Source: Pelodera strongyloides (Eukaryota > Nematoda > Chromadorea > Rhabditida > Rhabditidae). From it: a stretch of DNA of 64,000 nucleotides. A program made the position numbers and the translations under genes. Positions within the stretch are counted from its first letter, which is position 1; every line of letters begins with the position of its first letter. The DNA is taken from positions 62,001 to 126,000 of the forward strand of contig JAANDG010000132.1 in assembly GCA_036852015.1 (NCBI GenBank), read 5' to 3'. The notes under the pieces are model-generated. The model had not been told where the DNA came from. It did no database searches and saw only the letters and a list, made by a program, of their open reading frames with translations. Below are positions 21,264 through 33,988 of this stretch, one piece after another.

Positions 21264-22299
21264 GTGGGTTTCCAAGTATCCCAAAAACCGTGTATTTTCC
21301 TTCCAAGGATCAATTGCAAAACAGTGTGCCAATCTACCGCAATTTTGAGTAATTTTGACACATCCGCACTATAGAAAAACCGCTATCAAAGTTATTTTTT
21401 AGTTGAACAATTGGTCCCGTGGCGATCGGTCGTAAAAACCGCCTGTAGATATTGTCGTGTAGTGCCAAGATACGGTAAATTTTTCGATACTTGGGAGGAA
21501 AATCGGCCATACTTGGAAACCCCATTAAGATACATTCAATGTGAATGTACCTTCTGACTCGTTGACCAAATTATTTAAACCTTATTATTTATTTGTGTTC
21601 AACTGAAACGAAATATAAACGCCATAAACAGTGCGTCACAAACAAAAATGGACGACTCCCATCGCCAGAAACAAACGAAATTCTAGAAAAATGGAAAATT
21701 CAGAAGACGTCGAGCAATTTGTCATCTGGAACTCGCCGCCTACTGCTCAGGACCTCTGCGGAACATGTCATAAGCAAACCTTAAAAGTGAACTTGGAACT
21801 CCCTTGAATAAAGGTGCACGCTCTTGAAGCGTAAAACAAATTAAAAAAAAAAATTAATTTTTAAATTGATCATTATCCGTGTGCCGTCGAACCACTAAGC
21901 ACCGAAAGGTGCCCCCGAGAACCTCAGGCCAGTGATCCGCCCGAGGAGGGTGAATATCCAAACTTAGCGAAACATTCAATTTTCGTGAAAGTAGGACTTC
22001 CGGAATTATTAGCATGGTGCAAAATAACATGAATTTTGGTAACTGCGCAGCATTTTGATTAATTGTGAACCATGGTGGGATCAGCTGGGTTCATCTTGTT
22101 TGCTGCGCTATTTTCCACTGCACTCGGAGGGTCGTTTGTAAGGTTTTAATATTTCTAGGATGGGCTCACCTCGAATAGTACTTACCTATATTATTTATAA
22201 TGAATTTTCCGTACAGGAGAAAGGGACATATAACAGAGATTCAGTGATCCATCTCGAATCTAGGATTATCCAATAATGCTGCTCGGCGTGCCGACAATG

Positions 22300-22400
22300 T
22301 GAAAAGTTTGATGCGCGGCCTACCAAAAGCAGGTGGGCCCACGTGTGGCGGCCCACCCATTTCGGGCCTAGGCGGGGCATACGCCAAGTTTCCTCAAACT
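22300..22400. repeat. GC-rich dispersed repeat, copy 1
   Basis: GCGCGGCCTACCAAAAG, GTGGGCCCACGTGTGGCGG and GCCAAGTTTCCTC match 46391-46480 in the same order. It includes the self-complementary GTGGGCCCAC. Function unknown. Confidence 0.7.
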
Positions 22401-22613
22401 CAGTGTTGTGGCGCACTTAATGACAATAACATAGGGATTTACATGTTTTGGAGAATAACAAAAGATTTTAACGCAAATTTCAGGTCAATATACATATTCA
22501 AGACAATGGATGCGGCAGCGGTTACCTTGTACGTTGTACTCAATGTTTTTGAGATATATATCACAGTGAAAACTTTCAAAGCTCGGCACAGAAACTTAAA
22601 AAAATAGGACTTC

Positions 22614-22899
22614 TTAAAGCAGTATTGTACCTGGTTTGGGAAATTTGCATATGACACGCGTATCCTATGTATCCTATGCAAATTTCCTGCCCATGCCGGA
22701 CGGGCACAAAATTTGCATAGGATACATAGGATACGCGTATCATATGCAAATTTCGCGCGAAGGGATGTGACAACTGCGATAGATAGTTGGGTATGAAAAT
22801 TGAAAATTAGAAAAATATCGTATCCTACTATATTTGACATGGAGAATCAGATGGAATCATTAAAAATAGGGGTCACTTGAAACGGGCCTGACCCTTTAA
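22614..22899. mobile_element. Chimeric MITE: family H left part joined to family F right part
   Basis: TTAAAGCAGTATTGTACCTG, TTTGCATATGACACGCGTATCC and the mirrored second arm of family H run to about 22752. There CAAATTTC passes directly into GCGCGAAGGGATGTGACAACTGCG and the family F right end, finishing GGGCCTGACCCTTTAA. The terminal TTAA at 22896 then starts another truncated family H copy (to about 22965). Confidence 0.8.
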
Positions 22900-23244
22900 A
22901 GCCGTATTGTACCTAGTTTGGGAAATTTGCACATGATATGTGTATTTTGGTGCCCGTCCGTCCCTGACCCTTCCGTTTCAGCAAGATATGGGCGCAGAAC
23001 TTTGGGAAAATGATCCTTTTATTAATGACCACTACGAGACAATGGTCTGCACACATGGTGTATGTTATATTTTCAAGTATAAACCGTAAGGTAGTCAGTT
23101 TTGAAACGAATGCGTGCCGCTGTTTTCGGGTGTAGTCTATGCGCGAGCGCGATTTTTTTCACTCAAATTAGAAAATGTGGGAATGCATGCATAGGCCTGC
23201 GAACCGTGACTGATAATGGTAGTGAGCATCAGCCATCAGGCAAT

Positions 23245-23600
23245 CAGGCATAAACGGGGCTACTTCTATTACAATACTCACGAAGATATTGGGTGATAAA
23301 GTGGTGGATTGATCGGTCCGGAATGCCAAAAGGGTAATTGTCCTATCCAAACAAGGCAGGACAATTACCCTTTTTGCATTCCGTACCGACCAATCCACCA
23401 CTTTATCATCTAGTATCTTCGTGAGTATTGAAATAGAACACTACTTTTTGTATTCCAAATTTTTATTATCCCTTATAGAAAATAAAGAAACATAAACACT
23501 GTACGTTGCATATATTTTTCTCATGAATTGTATGTGTGCGTAATAAATTATTATTATTATTAAAAAACAGACACTATTTCAGGTGAACCGATCCCTTTAA
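23245..23600. mobile_element. Truncated copy of MITE family M
   Basis: Mirrored arms TGATAAAGTGGTGGATTGATCGG and ACAATTACCCTTTTTGCATTCC match the complete element at 38002-38364. The left terminus is missing; the right end reads AGGTGAACCGATCCCTTTAA. A short (ATT)n run has expanded in the right arm near 23550. Confidence 0.85.
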
Positions 23601-23996
23601 TTATCAGCTATTCCCTTTTACCTAATCAACCTATTTAGTGTACTCTTTACGGTAACAATAATGATGGTTTGTCAAACTTATTCGGTCTAGTTGGCCAACA
23701 GGAGTGGTACCTCAAATTGTATGTGAGATGCTGGCATCAGGTGGGATTCAAGATGTTATATTCCATATTTAAGACAATTTATCATATTTTTCAGATAGAT
23801 CAAGCAATTTATAATTCTTCTCTCAGAAACAGCAGGAATCCTTTGAAATTGATTGTCAAACATTTATTTTATAATTTCCCGTTCTTGTAGTGTCCCCTTG
23901 GACCACGTTGTTAGCATTAGTTCTTGTTCTTAAGACATGCGATAACATAAAACACAATAAAAAAGCACTTTACTATATTTGTCAGCAAGTTGGTCA

Positions 23997-24438
23997 TTAA
24001 AGGGAGAGGCTCATGAGAATAAAGTTTTCCTCAATTTATTTGTAAAGAATGTCCCGAATTTCAGAAATATTACTGCGAAAACTGAATTGCTTGAAGCCTA
24101 GAACCCACAGAGTTATTCCCCTTCAAAGAGTTCGGCCAGGTACCGTAGCCAGAATCGGACATTATTGAATTGCAAACGCCTCGTTATAGTCGTAGGAATG
24201 ATCTTTATTCGTTTGACCATTATTAAATAGAGAAAGAATGCAAATGAACGGATATAAACCGTGAAAACGAATTTTGACGTTGCTGGCTACGGTACCTAGC
24301 CGAACTGTTTGCCGGGGAATTACTCTGCGAGTTCGAGGCTTCACGGAATGCGGTTTTCACAGTAATATTTCTGAATTTCCGGACATTCTGTACAATTAAA
24401 TTGAGGAAGACTTTTTTCTCATGGGCCTCTCCCTTTAA
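23997..24438. mobile_element. TTAA MITE family B, copy 2
   Basis: 442 bp. TTAAAGGGAGAGGCTCATGAG at the left, inverse with CTCATGGGCCTCTCCC and TTAA at the right. Shares GAATTTCAGAAATATTACTG and GGCCAGGTACCGTAGCC with copy 1. Confidence 0.92.
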
Positions 24439-24439
24439 A

Positions 24440-27400
24440 ACCTTATAACATCCGGCTTCTGAAACGCATATCGAACGCTCTATTACAATGTAGTATAGGC
24501 AAATAACTTGCGAGAAGCTGCACGATTTCTTTCCTAATTGTGCTAATTTGCATGCAACATATGCAATATGGATTGCGATATTTTAGCATCAAAGAATAAT
24601 GTGCGCGAGTCTCTACGAATGTGATAATATAAATCCGGGAATGAAGGGACATCAGGTGCCTTTTACCATTTCCAGCATTTGATTGGTTGATTGTTTTCGT
24701 GGGCACCTCTGACCTCTATGTATGTACATGTCGTCTTCTCTTACACATGAAATAATTGGAAAGGTGAAAAAGGGAATACTACAGTGGTATCAAGTAAAAC
24801 AATAAATGTATTTAAAACTTTCCAGACTGTTGAAGTTGATTTCAAGAACAACTTTTTCTATCTACGAGGCGATAAGTAGGTTTCGGTCAATTAATTCAGC
24901 CAGGGAATATATTTCGGTTAATAATATTAGTTTATTGATTATATGCAATAAACACATCTCAAAAGGTGACAATAAGAATAAGATACCACAGCATACTGAC
25001 AAGGAACCAAAATACCGGATTTTTTATCCGATTCAAAACGCTAAAATAAACTGTCGGAGAAGGATAGAAAAAAGGCTACGATTCTTTGAAGTGTTCACAT
25101 TCATAAGTAACCAGTCGAACGAAGAGCACTCGCGGGTAAACCCTAATTTGCTAACGATAAGATCGTAAAATCGACTAGCCATGTTGCGTGGGTAACCGCT
25201 AGTTAAACGCCGCACCTGAAACGCTGTCCGGCGACAAACTAGCGAATTTTCGGCTCTTTTTAGTTCAATTTTTTTAGTCGCATGTACTGCAAGATGACCG
25301 AATGTCCGTGAGAAGAAAAATTCGACCAAAAAATCTCAATTTGAGCGGGCGTAATAAATATCTTATCATAATTATATACTGTTGGTGGGCGATAAAATAA
25401 AGTTAAGAAAGATAAGCATCATGTGTCTTATTGAAATAAATAAATTGAATTCCCGATGTTCAACACCCACACACAAAGAGACCAAAGAGAGACAGAGTGT
25501 TTCATCCCGGTTTTTAGCGGAAGCGCAATTCAAAGCGCATAATAAAAGGGACAATGGTTAATATGACATATCTCTTTCTTTGTGCAGATATATTCATTAT
25601 TGCGTCGTGTATTTGATGAATAAACTATTACGTCCCAGGGCGGCGTCCTCTTTCTAGTTATTCCTCCGCAAGTTCGGACCCGCGGTCGCGATCAACCGTG
25701 AATTAATCTCCATGACCCAATTCGTTTTATACATTTTTTAGAAAGCTTCCTGCTTCGCATTGACTACTAGTAATTTAAATATAATATTACTATGTCATAT
25801 CATCTACACAGTAGTTTTTCACTGACCCTTTCTTTCGGTACAAGTGCAGTTTGTATGGATAACATATTGAATATTTTGTGTAATAAACATTTTACTGATG
25901 GTGAGTAAGTCATCAGTTGCTATTTATATGTGTATGCAATGATTTTTATGAGCACATTAAACTTTTCAACCAACGTAAGTGAGGGTCAAAAGCAGGTTTT
26001 ACAATTTTCTTGAAACATGAAAATTTTCTCTGAATTATAATGTTTTTTTTTTCATGCTGACGATGTTGAGAACACATTCACTAATGTATTAATAATTTTT
26101 TATTAATATTTCCCTTGAAAAGGAACAATGTTCTGGGTTAAAAAAAAACAATTAAAAGTGAATTGCACCTGGAAATTAGAAAATTGCAATATGGAAAGTG
26201 CGCTATATTTTGTTCAAGTGCTTCCCCCATTTTTGGTTTATTAAATTTTTTTTGTACTTTCTTATCTAACTAGGAGACACTTTTAACACACAGATGCAAC
26301 AAGTGTGACTGCTCAAATTAAAGTGACAGTCGGCAATTCTTAAGTAGAAAACGCAGTAACTAAAACGATAGGCACGTGGCTCGTGAAACGACTGCTAGAA
26401 CCTAATTACTATGTTCTAATTGTCTTCAGCTCATCCCTTCGACACAAACGGGCACATAAATTTGCATATAATTTCATAAACAATTTCGTAATTCCACCTA
26501 GCCTTCTGTGTTGTCTCGTCGAGGTGTCTTTCCTCTTGCAGCCTTCATTTTCTCATAAAATAAACACCAAATGGGGGATCAGGTGCTCTCTTCGTGTTTG
26601 TTTAAAGGGGGTTTGTTTAAAGGGGGCTTGGTCTTGGGATATTCATTTCCTTGAAACTTATGTGGTTTACTACGTGATCTCGGTGTAGTATTACTTGTGT
26701 TTTTCGTCGTTCATTTGAAATTTTTGCGTTTAATTAAAGCGAACCTGCACGTGGTTTGCAACGTGCATACTGGAAATGTGTTCCATTATGGGCCCTTGTG
26801 TAATATTTTTGCCCATAATACATTGAAATAATGTCTAGTTACGCTCAAAACCATATTTGTTACCGTCTGTACCCTAAATGTAAATTTCGATTTTCATCCA
26901 TTTATTGTTTAATTATAGTGTGTCCTTATAAAGTATTTTGAATTTTCCCCCAGGACTACAATTTCTTTTATTTTATAGTTTCATCGTTGTTTTCAATATC
27001 GAGTTTCACAGCTTTTCAAGGTTTGTACTTCTTTATATATTTTTTATCTCATATGTATATCCTAGCTGTACATTTTCTTTACGTCTGCCTCTAACTTTCC
27101 AATATGATATGTTGTCAAGCGTATTCTCGACTAAAACGATGTAACGGTCGGTTTTAAATGTGCGTTGGGCAACTGCATTCCCATATGTTACATGCAAAGG
27201 AATAAAACTAGACCAACAAACGCACGACGTCCACCATGCGTAACACAAACCGGCTGTTATATCGCTTCAAAAATTTCCCCATGGATAACTCGTGGGCGTC
27301 GTCGTCGTTTATGACTAGACAAGCTTTTATGACTAGGACAACGCATTTCCTGTGTTTTAGAACTAAAGTTTAGTAAACTCTCATAAAGTCTACCGCAATT

Positions 27401-28960
27401 CGAAACCAACTTCCTCAATAAAAAAGGCCACGAACTCCAAAAAGGCCAATTGGCCGGCGTTTAAATGCCCAAAAGTGAATTGAAAAAGGTTTTCGAGCAC
27501 ACGTGGGCTACGGCCGAGAGTGCAACGGGATTGTGCCTTTTATCTGAATGCTTATTTGGAAATTTGGGAAATTTGGGACCATTTCCGGGGCACTTTTCAT
27601 AGGACAAACATGTTTTTCTTCAGTTTTGTTGGGTACATGTTTTGGGTTAAAAACTTTGTTTTTATACCTTCACATCAAGTGTTATCATATTTGTTACATT
27701 TTACCATTTTTCATTTTCGACTTGCAGTGGCTACAATTTTCATTAGCAAAATGCAAATGAAGTTCACAGTAATACAAACACCTAAACACAAGTGAATTTT
27801 TTGTTCAATAGAGTTGATTATATAATAGCATTGTTTTTAACCAGAGTTTTTCTTTTCCGAGTTAGAGTGTCTCGCATCTCCATTGTTCCGTGGCCAGAGT
27901 CTAATAATTGAAGTAAGGAGCAATGTTTTGTTGGACAATTCTTACATGCCACATTGGCTTTTGCAATAACAACATAATAGGAGGTCTTGCCTCTTGCCTA
28001 TAAAAACACTCAAAAAAACATATTAATAATCATATGTTTATGTGATTAATTATACACATGCGCATGTTTTTTTCATAATGTTTGCAGCAATGTTCCGCTG
28101 AACTGTGACCGTTTTGTTGCTGAGCGTAGTTTTGTAAAAAATCGTTATCAGTAATTTTCAGAACACATTACCAGATATTTAACCTCAAATGAAGCTAGTA
28201 ACTCAAGCGAGTAACAAGTAACACTAATTCAATAAGTAATGGGGTTTGCAAGTATGCCGAAAAATTTGTCTTGGAAAAATGAGTCTTGGAACGATTTTAT
28301 AATTTCTCATGTTATATATTCATTCTTAGTTCCAAAGTACGGTACCTCGTCTTGCAAGGAATTGTTGCATACTTGCAAACCCCATAATAATATAATATGG
28401 TAAGGACAACTCGAGAATCTGCTTTGTTAGCCGCAAATAATTTATTGCATAGGAAAAATATGTAATTGTTAGCTGGCTAGAGGACCATTATTCCCCAAAA
28501 ATCATCTCATACGCCCAACACAGGTAAATGGAAACCCCGATTTCGCCCCGATTCCTCCAAAAGCCGCGATTCGGGCTTTGGTCGGGGAGAAATCGTTTTT
28601 TTTTAGCAAAACTCGGGGCGCAATCGGGGTTTTTGGTTTACATGAACTAAACTAAAAAGGTAGAATTCTTGATCGACTTACGTTGATGTTTAGCTTTTCA
28701 CGGACTTATCCGTTTAGTATGTGGTATTATTATCTTTATATCTTTATACGTACTGTCTCCTCGGACGGCCTTTCGGCAATTCTAAAAAAAACTCCAAAAA
28801 GTTACGTGCAACAATGTGCTCAAGAGATAATTATGCACAATTTTACGTTTCAGCTAATTATGTGTTCCACGGCAAACACATTTAATAGTATACAATTAGA
28901 GTTGTAGTATTTCGAAACTGAAGCACTATGGTACAATTTATATTTTCTTACAGTTGATCA
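24440..28960. other. Long intergenic stretch, no gene seen
   Basis: AT-rich sequence with scattered open frames shorter than 125 codons that have no splice partners or recognisable motifs. Contains a CCCCGAT-type foldback at 28533-28644 related to the one at 2183. Nothing else is supportable. Confidence 0.5.
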
Positions 28961-28969
28961 TTTAAACTT

Positions 28970-29140
28970 TTAAAGCGAAATGCTAGCCCCTTTGGAAAAT
29001 TTGCATATGATAAACAAATCCTATGTATCCTACGCTAATTTTGTACGATCGTCCACGGCAATCGTACAAAATTAGCATAGGATACATAGGATTTGCTTAT
29101 CATATGCAAATTTTCCAAAGGAGCTGGCATTTCGCTTTAA
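28970..29140. mobile_element. 171-bp palindromic MITE family G, copy 2
   Basis: Same length, ends and palindrome as the copy at 17310, with a few substitutions (GATAAACAAAT; GGAGCTGGCATTTCG). Confidence 0.95.
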
Positions 29141-29186
29141 ATCCCCTTCAAGCTCCAACATATCAATGTGCTTTGCTTTCTCAAGT

Positions 29187-29341
29187 AGCAGCCGTATTGT
29201 ACCTACATTAGGAAATTTGCATATGATACGCATATCCTATGTATCCTATGCAAATTAGGTGCCCGTCCGGCACGCCGGCACCAAAGGAGACATAGGACAT
29301 GCGTATCATATGCAAATTTCCCAAAGTAGGCACTGCTTTAA
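29187..29341. mobile_element. MITE family H
   Basis: GCCGTATTGTACCTA, GGAAATTTGCATATGATACG, CCTATGTATCCTATGCAAATT and the mirrored second arm down to CACTGCTTTAA. The left TTAA has been lost. Relatives lie at 22614 and 47858. Confidence 0.8.
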
Positions 29342-29412
29342 AATTATTTGTCAAAATACGGTACAATCTATCTTTTGCACATTGCATCTTAGGATGATTA
29401 GCTTGTAGTCCT

Positions 29413-29593
29413 GCACCATACTATACATTACCTACATATACATGACGCTTGATATTCCATTGTTTATTATCTAACTAACAACATTTGCTAACCAACAACA
29501 ACACGACGCTTTATGTACTACTTTCTCTTCACCATTTCATTGTGTTGCACCATGTGGTGTTATTTAATAAACAAATAAATAAATAAATAAATA
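29413..29593 (+). repeat. Dispersed repeat ending in an (AAAT)n tail, copy 1
   Basis: CCTACATATACATGACGCTTG, ACAACACGACG, TACTACTTTCT, CATTTCATTGTG, TTATTTAATAAA, then (AAAT)n. A matching stretch lies at 38978-39123. The conserved end plus simple tail suggests the 3' end of a retroposon; the family is not known. Confidence 0.55.
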
Positions 29594-29599
29594 CTCATA

Positions 29600-31030
29600 C
29601 TTTTTATTTTTTTATTTATTAAATACACCAAAAGGTGTGCATCCGTGGATGAAAGTTAATGTTCGCACACGAGCAGTACCTCTTTATTTTTTCTAAACTT
29701 TACTTCAAGTTATTCATGAACATCGCCGAAAAATGTAGGCTGCTGTTTGAATTGGATCTAGATTCTACTGCAGGCAATTTACCTAATTAGCAAAACGTAA
29801 GAAAATTGTTAAAATCATCATCCTTCAAAGATAAAGAAGAAATACGTGAAAAAAGGAAAAGTAGTGTCCGATAATTATTCAGAAGCACAACGAAGAAGTG
29901 TGCCGACGTTCATTTGCCTATATGAATAAATTTGCCCTACAAAGAATGGAGAACACCCCTCAAAAAATAAGTCCACTGAATTATATTCGTCATGTTTGAT
30001 ATACCCGTTTTCATTTTAATGAATTTTATTAAGCAACTATAAATTACCAATTTTCTCTCTACTATTCACTGAATAGAAAATAGTAATAAAAAATGACGCT
30101 AAAATAATACAGCCCAGGCGAATCACCCAATGAACTGCTCAGTTGAGCTTTACCCAGCTACAGTATCAGCCAATCACCACTCAGGTTAAATCGTCCCGTC
30201 TCGTTACAGTCTCCCCATAGCCAATCAGCAAGCTGCTGACGGACAAAAAAAAGCTGACAGTACCGATTTAATCTAATTTTCGAATCCTCTCAGCCTCCCT
30301 AAGATGCTGACCGACTTCGTACTGCTTGCATTATTTTGTTTGCAATTTGTAAAGAAAAAAAACAAGAGTTTTAGTCTTTTATTCAGTGTTGTGGTGAGCT
30401 TGTAATTCCAACCAAAGGAAACAAAGTGTGTTTAGCACATTTATTCCGACGTTTCGGCTTTCGCCATCTTCTGGGAAAAATTACCTATATTAGACTTTTA
30501 GTTAGTTTTCTGTCAGTATTCTCCGAGCTAATTCAGTCTTGTCATTGGAAGGTGCTTTATCTAACAATTGGAAAATAATTTTCATGACGCAAAAAAAATG
30601 GTACGGTGTATTTTCCGTAGAATTTGTGATCTTTTGCCTCTGGGAGTAATTATAGGGTTAACCTATAATTTGCCAAGAATTACTACAACACTCCTATAAT
30701 GAATGACTACAAAACTGAAAAAAGAGAAGCAAGAAAACAGGAAAACAACGCTGCTTTTTCTTTCCTTTTTTCGAAAGTATCTGTAATTGAAGCGAAATAG
30801 TGGCCGTTTTTTTGAAACGTATAGAGACAAATACCCTTCCATGAGTTTTGACTAAAAATCGAGTTCAATTCGAGCACACTTAGCATAAATACATAGGAAT
30901 GCTAATGTAAGTCATTTGTTTCAAAAACGGTCATTATACAGCTTTAAACTTAACCTTAACTTATTGAAAACTTTCCTCAAAAGTAGCCTATACTACTCGC
31001 CTGGGCCCTTGAGTCACAAAATTGTTCGTC
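29600..31030. other. Intergenic, no gene seen
   Basis: No joinable exons. Contains a diverged family D-like fragment near 30790-30950 (AGCGAAATAGTGGCCG ... CATTATACAGCTTTAAA). Confidence 0.45.
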
Positions 31031-31033
31031 GCT

Positions 31034-31204
31034 TTAAAGCGAAATGCTAGCCCCTTTGGAAAATTTGCATATGATAAGCAAATCCTATGTATCCTATGCT
31101 AATTTTGTACGATTGCCGTGGACGATCGTACAAAATTAGCATAGGATACATAGGATTTGCTTATCATATGCAAATTTTCCAAAGGGGCTAGCATTTCGCT
31201 TTAA
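31034..31204. mobile_element. 171-bp palindromic MITE family G, copy 3
   Basis: The cleanest copy: both arms read TTAAAGCGAAATGCTAGCCC inward through TACGAT and meet around a CCGTGGA-like centre. Equal in length to the copies at 17310 and 28970. Confidence 0.96.
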
Positions 31205-31692
31205 AATGTTTTCATAATTTCACGTATTCTTTTCCGCACCTGTTATTTTTACCATACAATGTATATCCCTTTTGTATAACTTTTAATCGATTTTACATTA
31301 TATTTTAAATTTCAGTGGAACCGAACTTGCTCCAGTATTTGGAGTATTCGGAGCACCTGTTTTGGAGTTGCTTTGCGTACTCGGAAATCCCAAAACGATA
31401 ATTCTCTTTGTCGAAACTCAGTACCGCATAAACATGGAATCACCCCTCCGGGAACTACTCAGTGCACAAATTTCGACTTTCGCCGAAAACCAGTCAGTGA
31501 TATTCATATTTTTTATTTTTTATCTAATTTTAAACATATATTCCTTTATTCATTCTATTAATAATAAGTATATTACTTTAGATAATCTTCTAGATAATTG
31601 TGTTTATTCAGGAATTTTTCAGTTAGTCAATAAGGTTTTTTTTAGTTTGTTGTATTTTTGTTTGAAAACCCACTGAGAATAGTAAATACCAT

Positions 31693-31707
31693 TTTTTTAG
31701 TATAATG
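31693..31707 (+). promoter_or_regulatory. Likely trans-splice acceptor before the 115-aa membrane protein
   Basis: TTTTTTTAG ends at 31700, four bases before the ATG at 31705. An ordinary cis-spliced upstream exon cannot be ruled out. Confidence 0.45.
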
Positions 31708-32946
31708 GCAGCAACAAGTCAACAGCTATCAAAACGCGATCGAAAGCCGGACCCGTATAAATACCCAGCGACGGAATTCGCGGAATTTACCACGCTAACC
31801 GTACGGTTTTTATGTAAACGTTTTTATTCCTTGGCTCTAGACCTAAACAAAACCAAGATTTGATGAACTATGCAATACTAGTTATTCGTCGCAACGCCGT
31901 ATTTTGCCCCCAGATGCAAAGGGTGCGGCAACCAAAGTATTGTGTACCAATGCAGAGCAATGCCCGCAAATCGGGCATCTAGGTACAGTGAGCGTGGAAC
32001 AGTTTCCGTATGCACGAACATCGGGAATATGCTCCCAGCTCCCAGTGGGATCACAGGAATCAGAGACACGCAGAGACAAATTCTCCCAACCGGGGAGGCT
32101 TCCTATGTTCGTGCATACGGCCACAGATCTTCTTTTCCGTGCCATATAGGGATATAAGTTTGATATTCAATTTTCCACATGTTTAGTGAATAGGCTTCAA
32201 ACTTCAAACTAATGGTCTAACTTTCAACATCATTCTAAATTCGGCCTGATTGTATGGCCACGGACCTCAGTCTATCATGATTAACTACTTTCAGGTCGAC
32301 TCGAATCAATCCTTGGGTTTCTGGAATCTGATGCTAATCACATTGTTATCTTTTATGATCGCAATTGCCTGCATGGTGGGTGTTGAATATTAATTTACGT
32401 AACTTACAGTTAATTTTTTGGGATCCTTATAGTGGGATTGGTATACATATTTAACAATCGTGCAAATCGTGTTGATAAAAACAGAATTGTGAAAATCGTG
32501 TTCCATATTTTTCTTTCGTGGAATTATCATACTGATTGAAAGCTCGTACATAAAAGAGGCGTGCCCTTTCGATATACGGAACTGCAAGCCCAAGGTCTAC
32601 CATAACCAAAACCTTACATATTTCGAACTGAATGGAAATGCGCAATAAAAATCAGTGTTCCAGAACTTTGAAAGGATTCTTATATCACGGTTGCATTAGG
32701 AATAACTCTTTTTGTCAGGATGTGATTGTGTGAAGTCCAGTCATAATTCGATGGGGTTAAATTCCTCCTATTCAGGCCCTCCTCGTTGCCTGGATGCGTA
32801 CCCGCTACCGTAGAGCGGACGTATTTCGAATCGTCAGCAAGAGTAGTACGGTAGAAACTTGTTTGGAAAGTGCCTCATTGGCCAGATCAATCAATACGGG
32901 ACCTAGCTACGAATCAATTGCGGAACAAGGCAGTTGGATACAATAG
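31705..32946 (+). CDS. Small single-pass membrane protein (115 aa), function unknown
   Basis: Exons 31705-31800, 32295-32375 and 32776-32946, both introns in phase 0, ending TAG; AATAAA follows about 100 bases later. Residues 1-32 are polar with KRDRK. Exon 2 opens VDSNQS, an N-glycosylation sequon just outside the membrane. One hydrophobic segment spans about 41-65 (FWNLMLITLLSFMIA, then through ALLVAW), followed by a basic stop-transfer RTRYRR and a 45-residue Ser-rich tail. No signal peptide is seen. Size, central membrane segment and a following R..ADVFRIV recall KCNE-type K+ channel beta subunits (membrane segment, basic cluster, D-P-F-x-V/I), but this likeness is weak. The gene at 35244 shares length and exon plan. 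Confidence 0.6.
32005..32123. repeat. Inverted repeat in intron 1 of the 115-aa gene
   Basis: CCGTATGCACGAACAT near 32010 is repeated inverted as ATGTTCGTGCATACGG near 32105. The interval is GC-richer than its surroundings. Possibly a small foldback element. Confidence 0.6.
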
Positions 32947-33634
32947 CTAATGGATCGATATAATAAATCAATGGTTGGAGTTGGAGAAACAATTATTCAA
33001 GTAACCCAACGACGGAAACTTGATCAATTTTATGTGGATGCGGGTAAATAAAATCTTCATATTCGTACAAGATTTTGCAATTCTTTATCAATGCGATTAT
33101 TTACAAGTATGTATGTGTGCAACATGTGTTATGATCAAAATATGTTTTTGCAAACAGTTTGGCGATGGTTCAAGATAAAAAAGGTATTCAAGGCAGGGTC
33201 CATTGGCTTTAAATAGATCATTGAGATGTATTATCATACCCATAATTTCATAGACTAAGAAAAATAAACATAGAAAATACATGCTGCAGTCTCTTTGAGT
33301 CTTTGACTCGAGTGTAACTTGTATTCATCACTTACAAAAATATTCAGCTCCTAATAATGAGGGAATTAATGAATATTTGTCAAATTTCTGTACTTTCCAA
33401 TCAGGAAGTGAAATAAGATGTCGGGTTTTATGGTTGTTTAATAGTTTAATACCATGGTATTTCTTTGCGCTAAACATGTGTTCTATGGATAGGTGTAAAA
33501 AAAACGGCGCACAGATCATGATGGACTCACGGAGTGCTTTATTTCGTAGTTGCATGATATAAAAAAAAAGAGATAGTATTCAGATAATCACCCCTCATCT
33601 GATATGTTGCAGTAGAAGCGTAGAAGGAGGAGTT

Positions 33635-33775
33635 CTGACGCGAAACGCATAGGGACAACCGGTTTCCCATATGGGGTATGCAAATTACTATAGAAAATTG
33701 CTGCATATAACAATTTTTGCATAGCATATACATGGGTACGCAGTTGTCCCCATACGTTTCGTTGGCCAACGGTTG
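33635..33775. repeat. Foldback repeat, about 65-bp imperfect arms
   Basis: GACGCGAAACGCATAGGGACA at the left and, inverted, TGTCCCCATACGTTTCG at the right. Between them CCCATATGGGGTATGCAAA and its imperfect inverse. Confidence 0.7.
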
Positions 33776-33843
33776 TCTATTAGGCAAACTTCTCTACGAG
33801 TCCAATACAGTGTTCAAAGCTTGTGACTTCATCGCAGAGGTCC

Positions 33844-33988
33844 TGAGGCCATATTCACCAACGTACAAGGAGCCCTCCCTAGGCGCACGAGCGCTCTGAA
33901 TCTCTTTTACTCTCGCACTCTCTATGCACTCTTTAGCTCCCTGGGGAGACCAGGGAGGACTCACTGGTTGTTGGTGAATACTTCCTCA
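33844..33988. mobile_element. Small MITE family L (GAGGCCATATTCACCA ends), copy 1
   Basis: TGAGGCCATATTCACCAACG at the left and, inverted, TTGGTGAATACTTCCTCA at the right. The same ends bound elements at 55281-55418 and 56573-56838 inside the channel gene. Confidence 0.75.

Noticed and set aside
24806..25168. 120-codon ORF
   Set aside because: No motif, no neighbouring exon and no regulatory context; chance in AT-rich DNA is more likely.
31315..31470. Upstream exon for the 115-aa membrane protein gene
   Set aside because: An acceptor is present at 31315 but no donor was found that joins in frame, and the likely trans-splice acceptor at 31700 makes it unnecessary.
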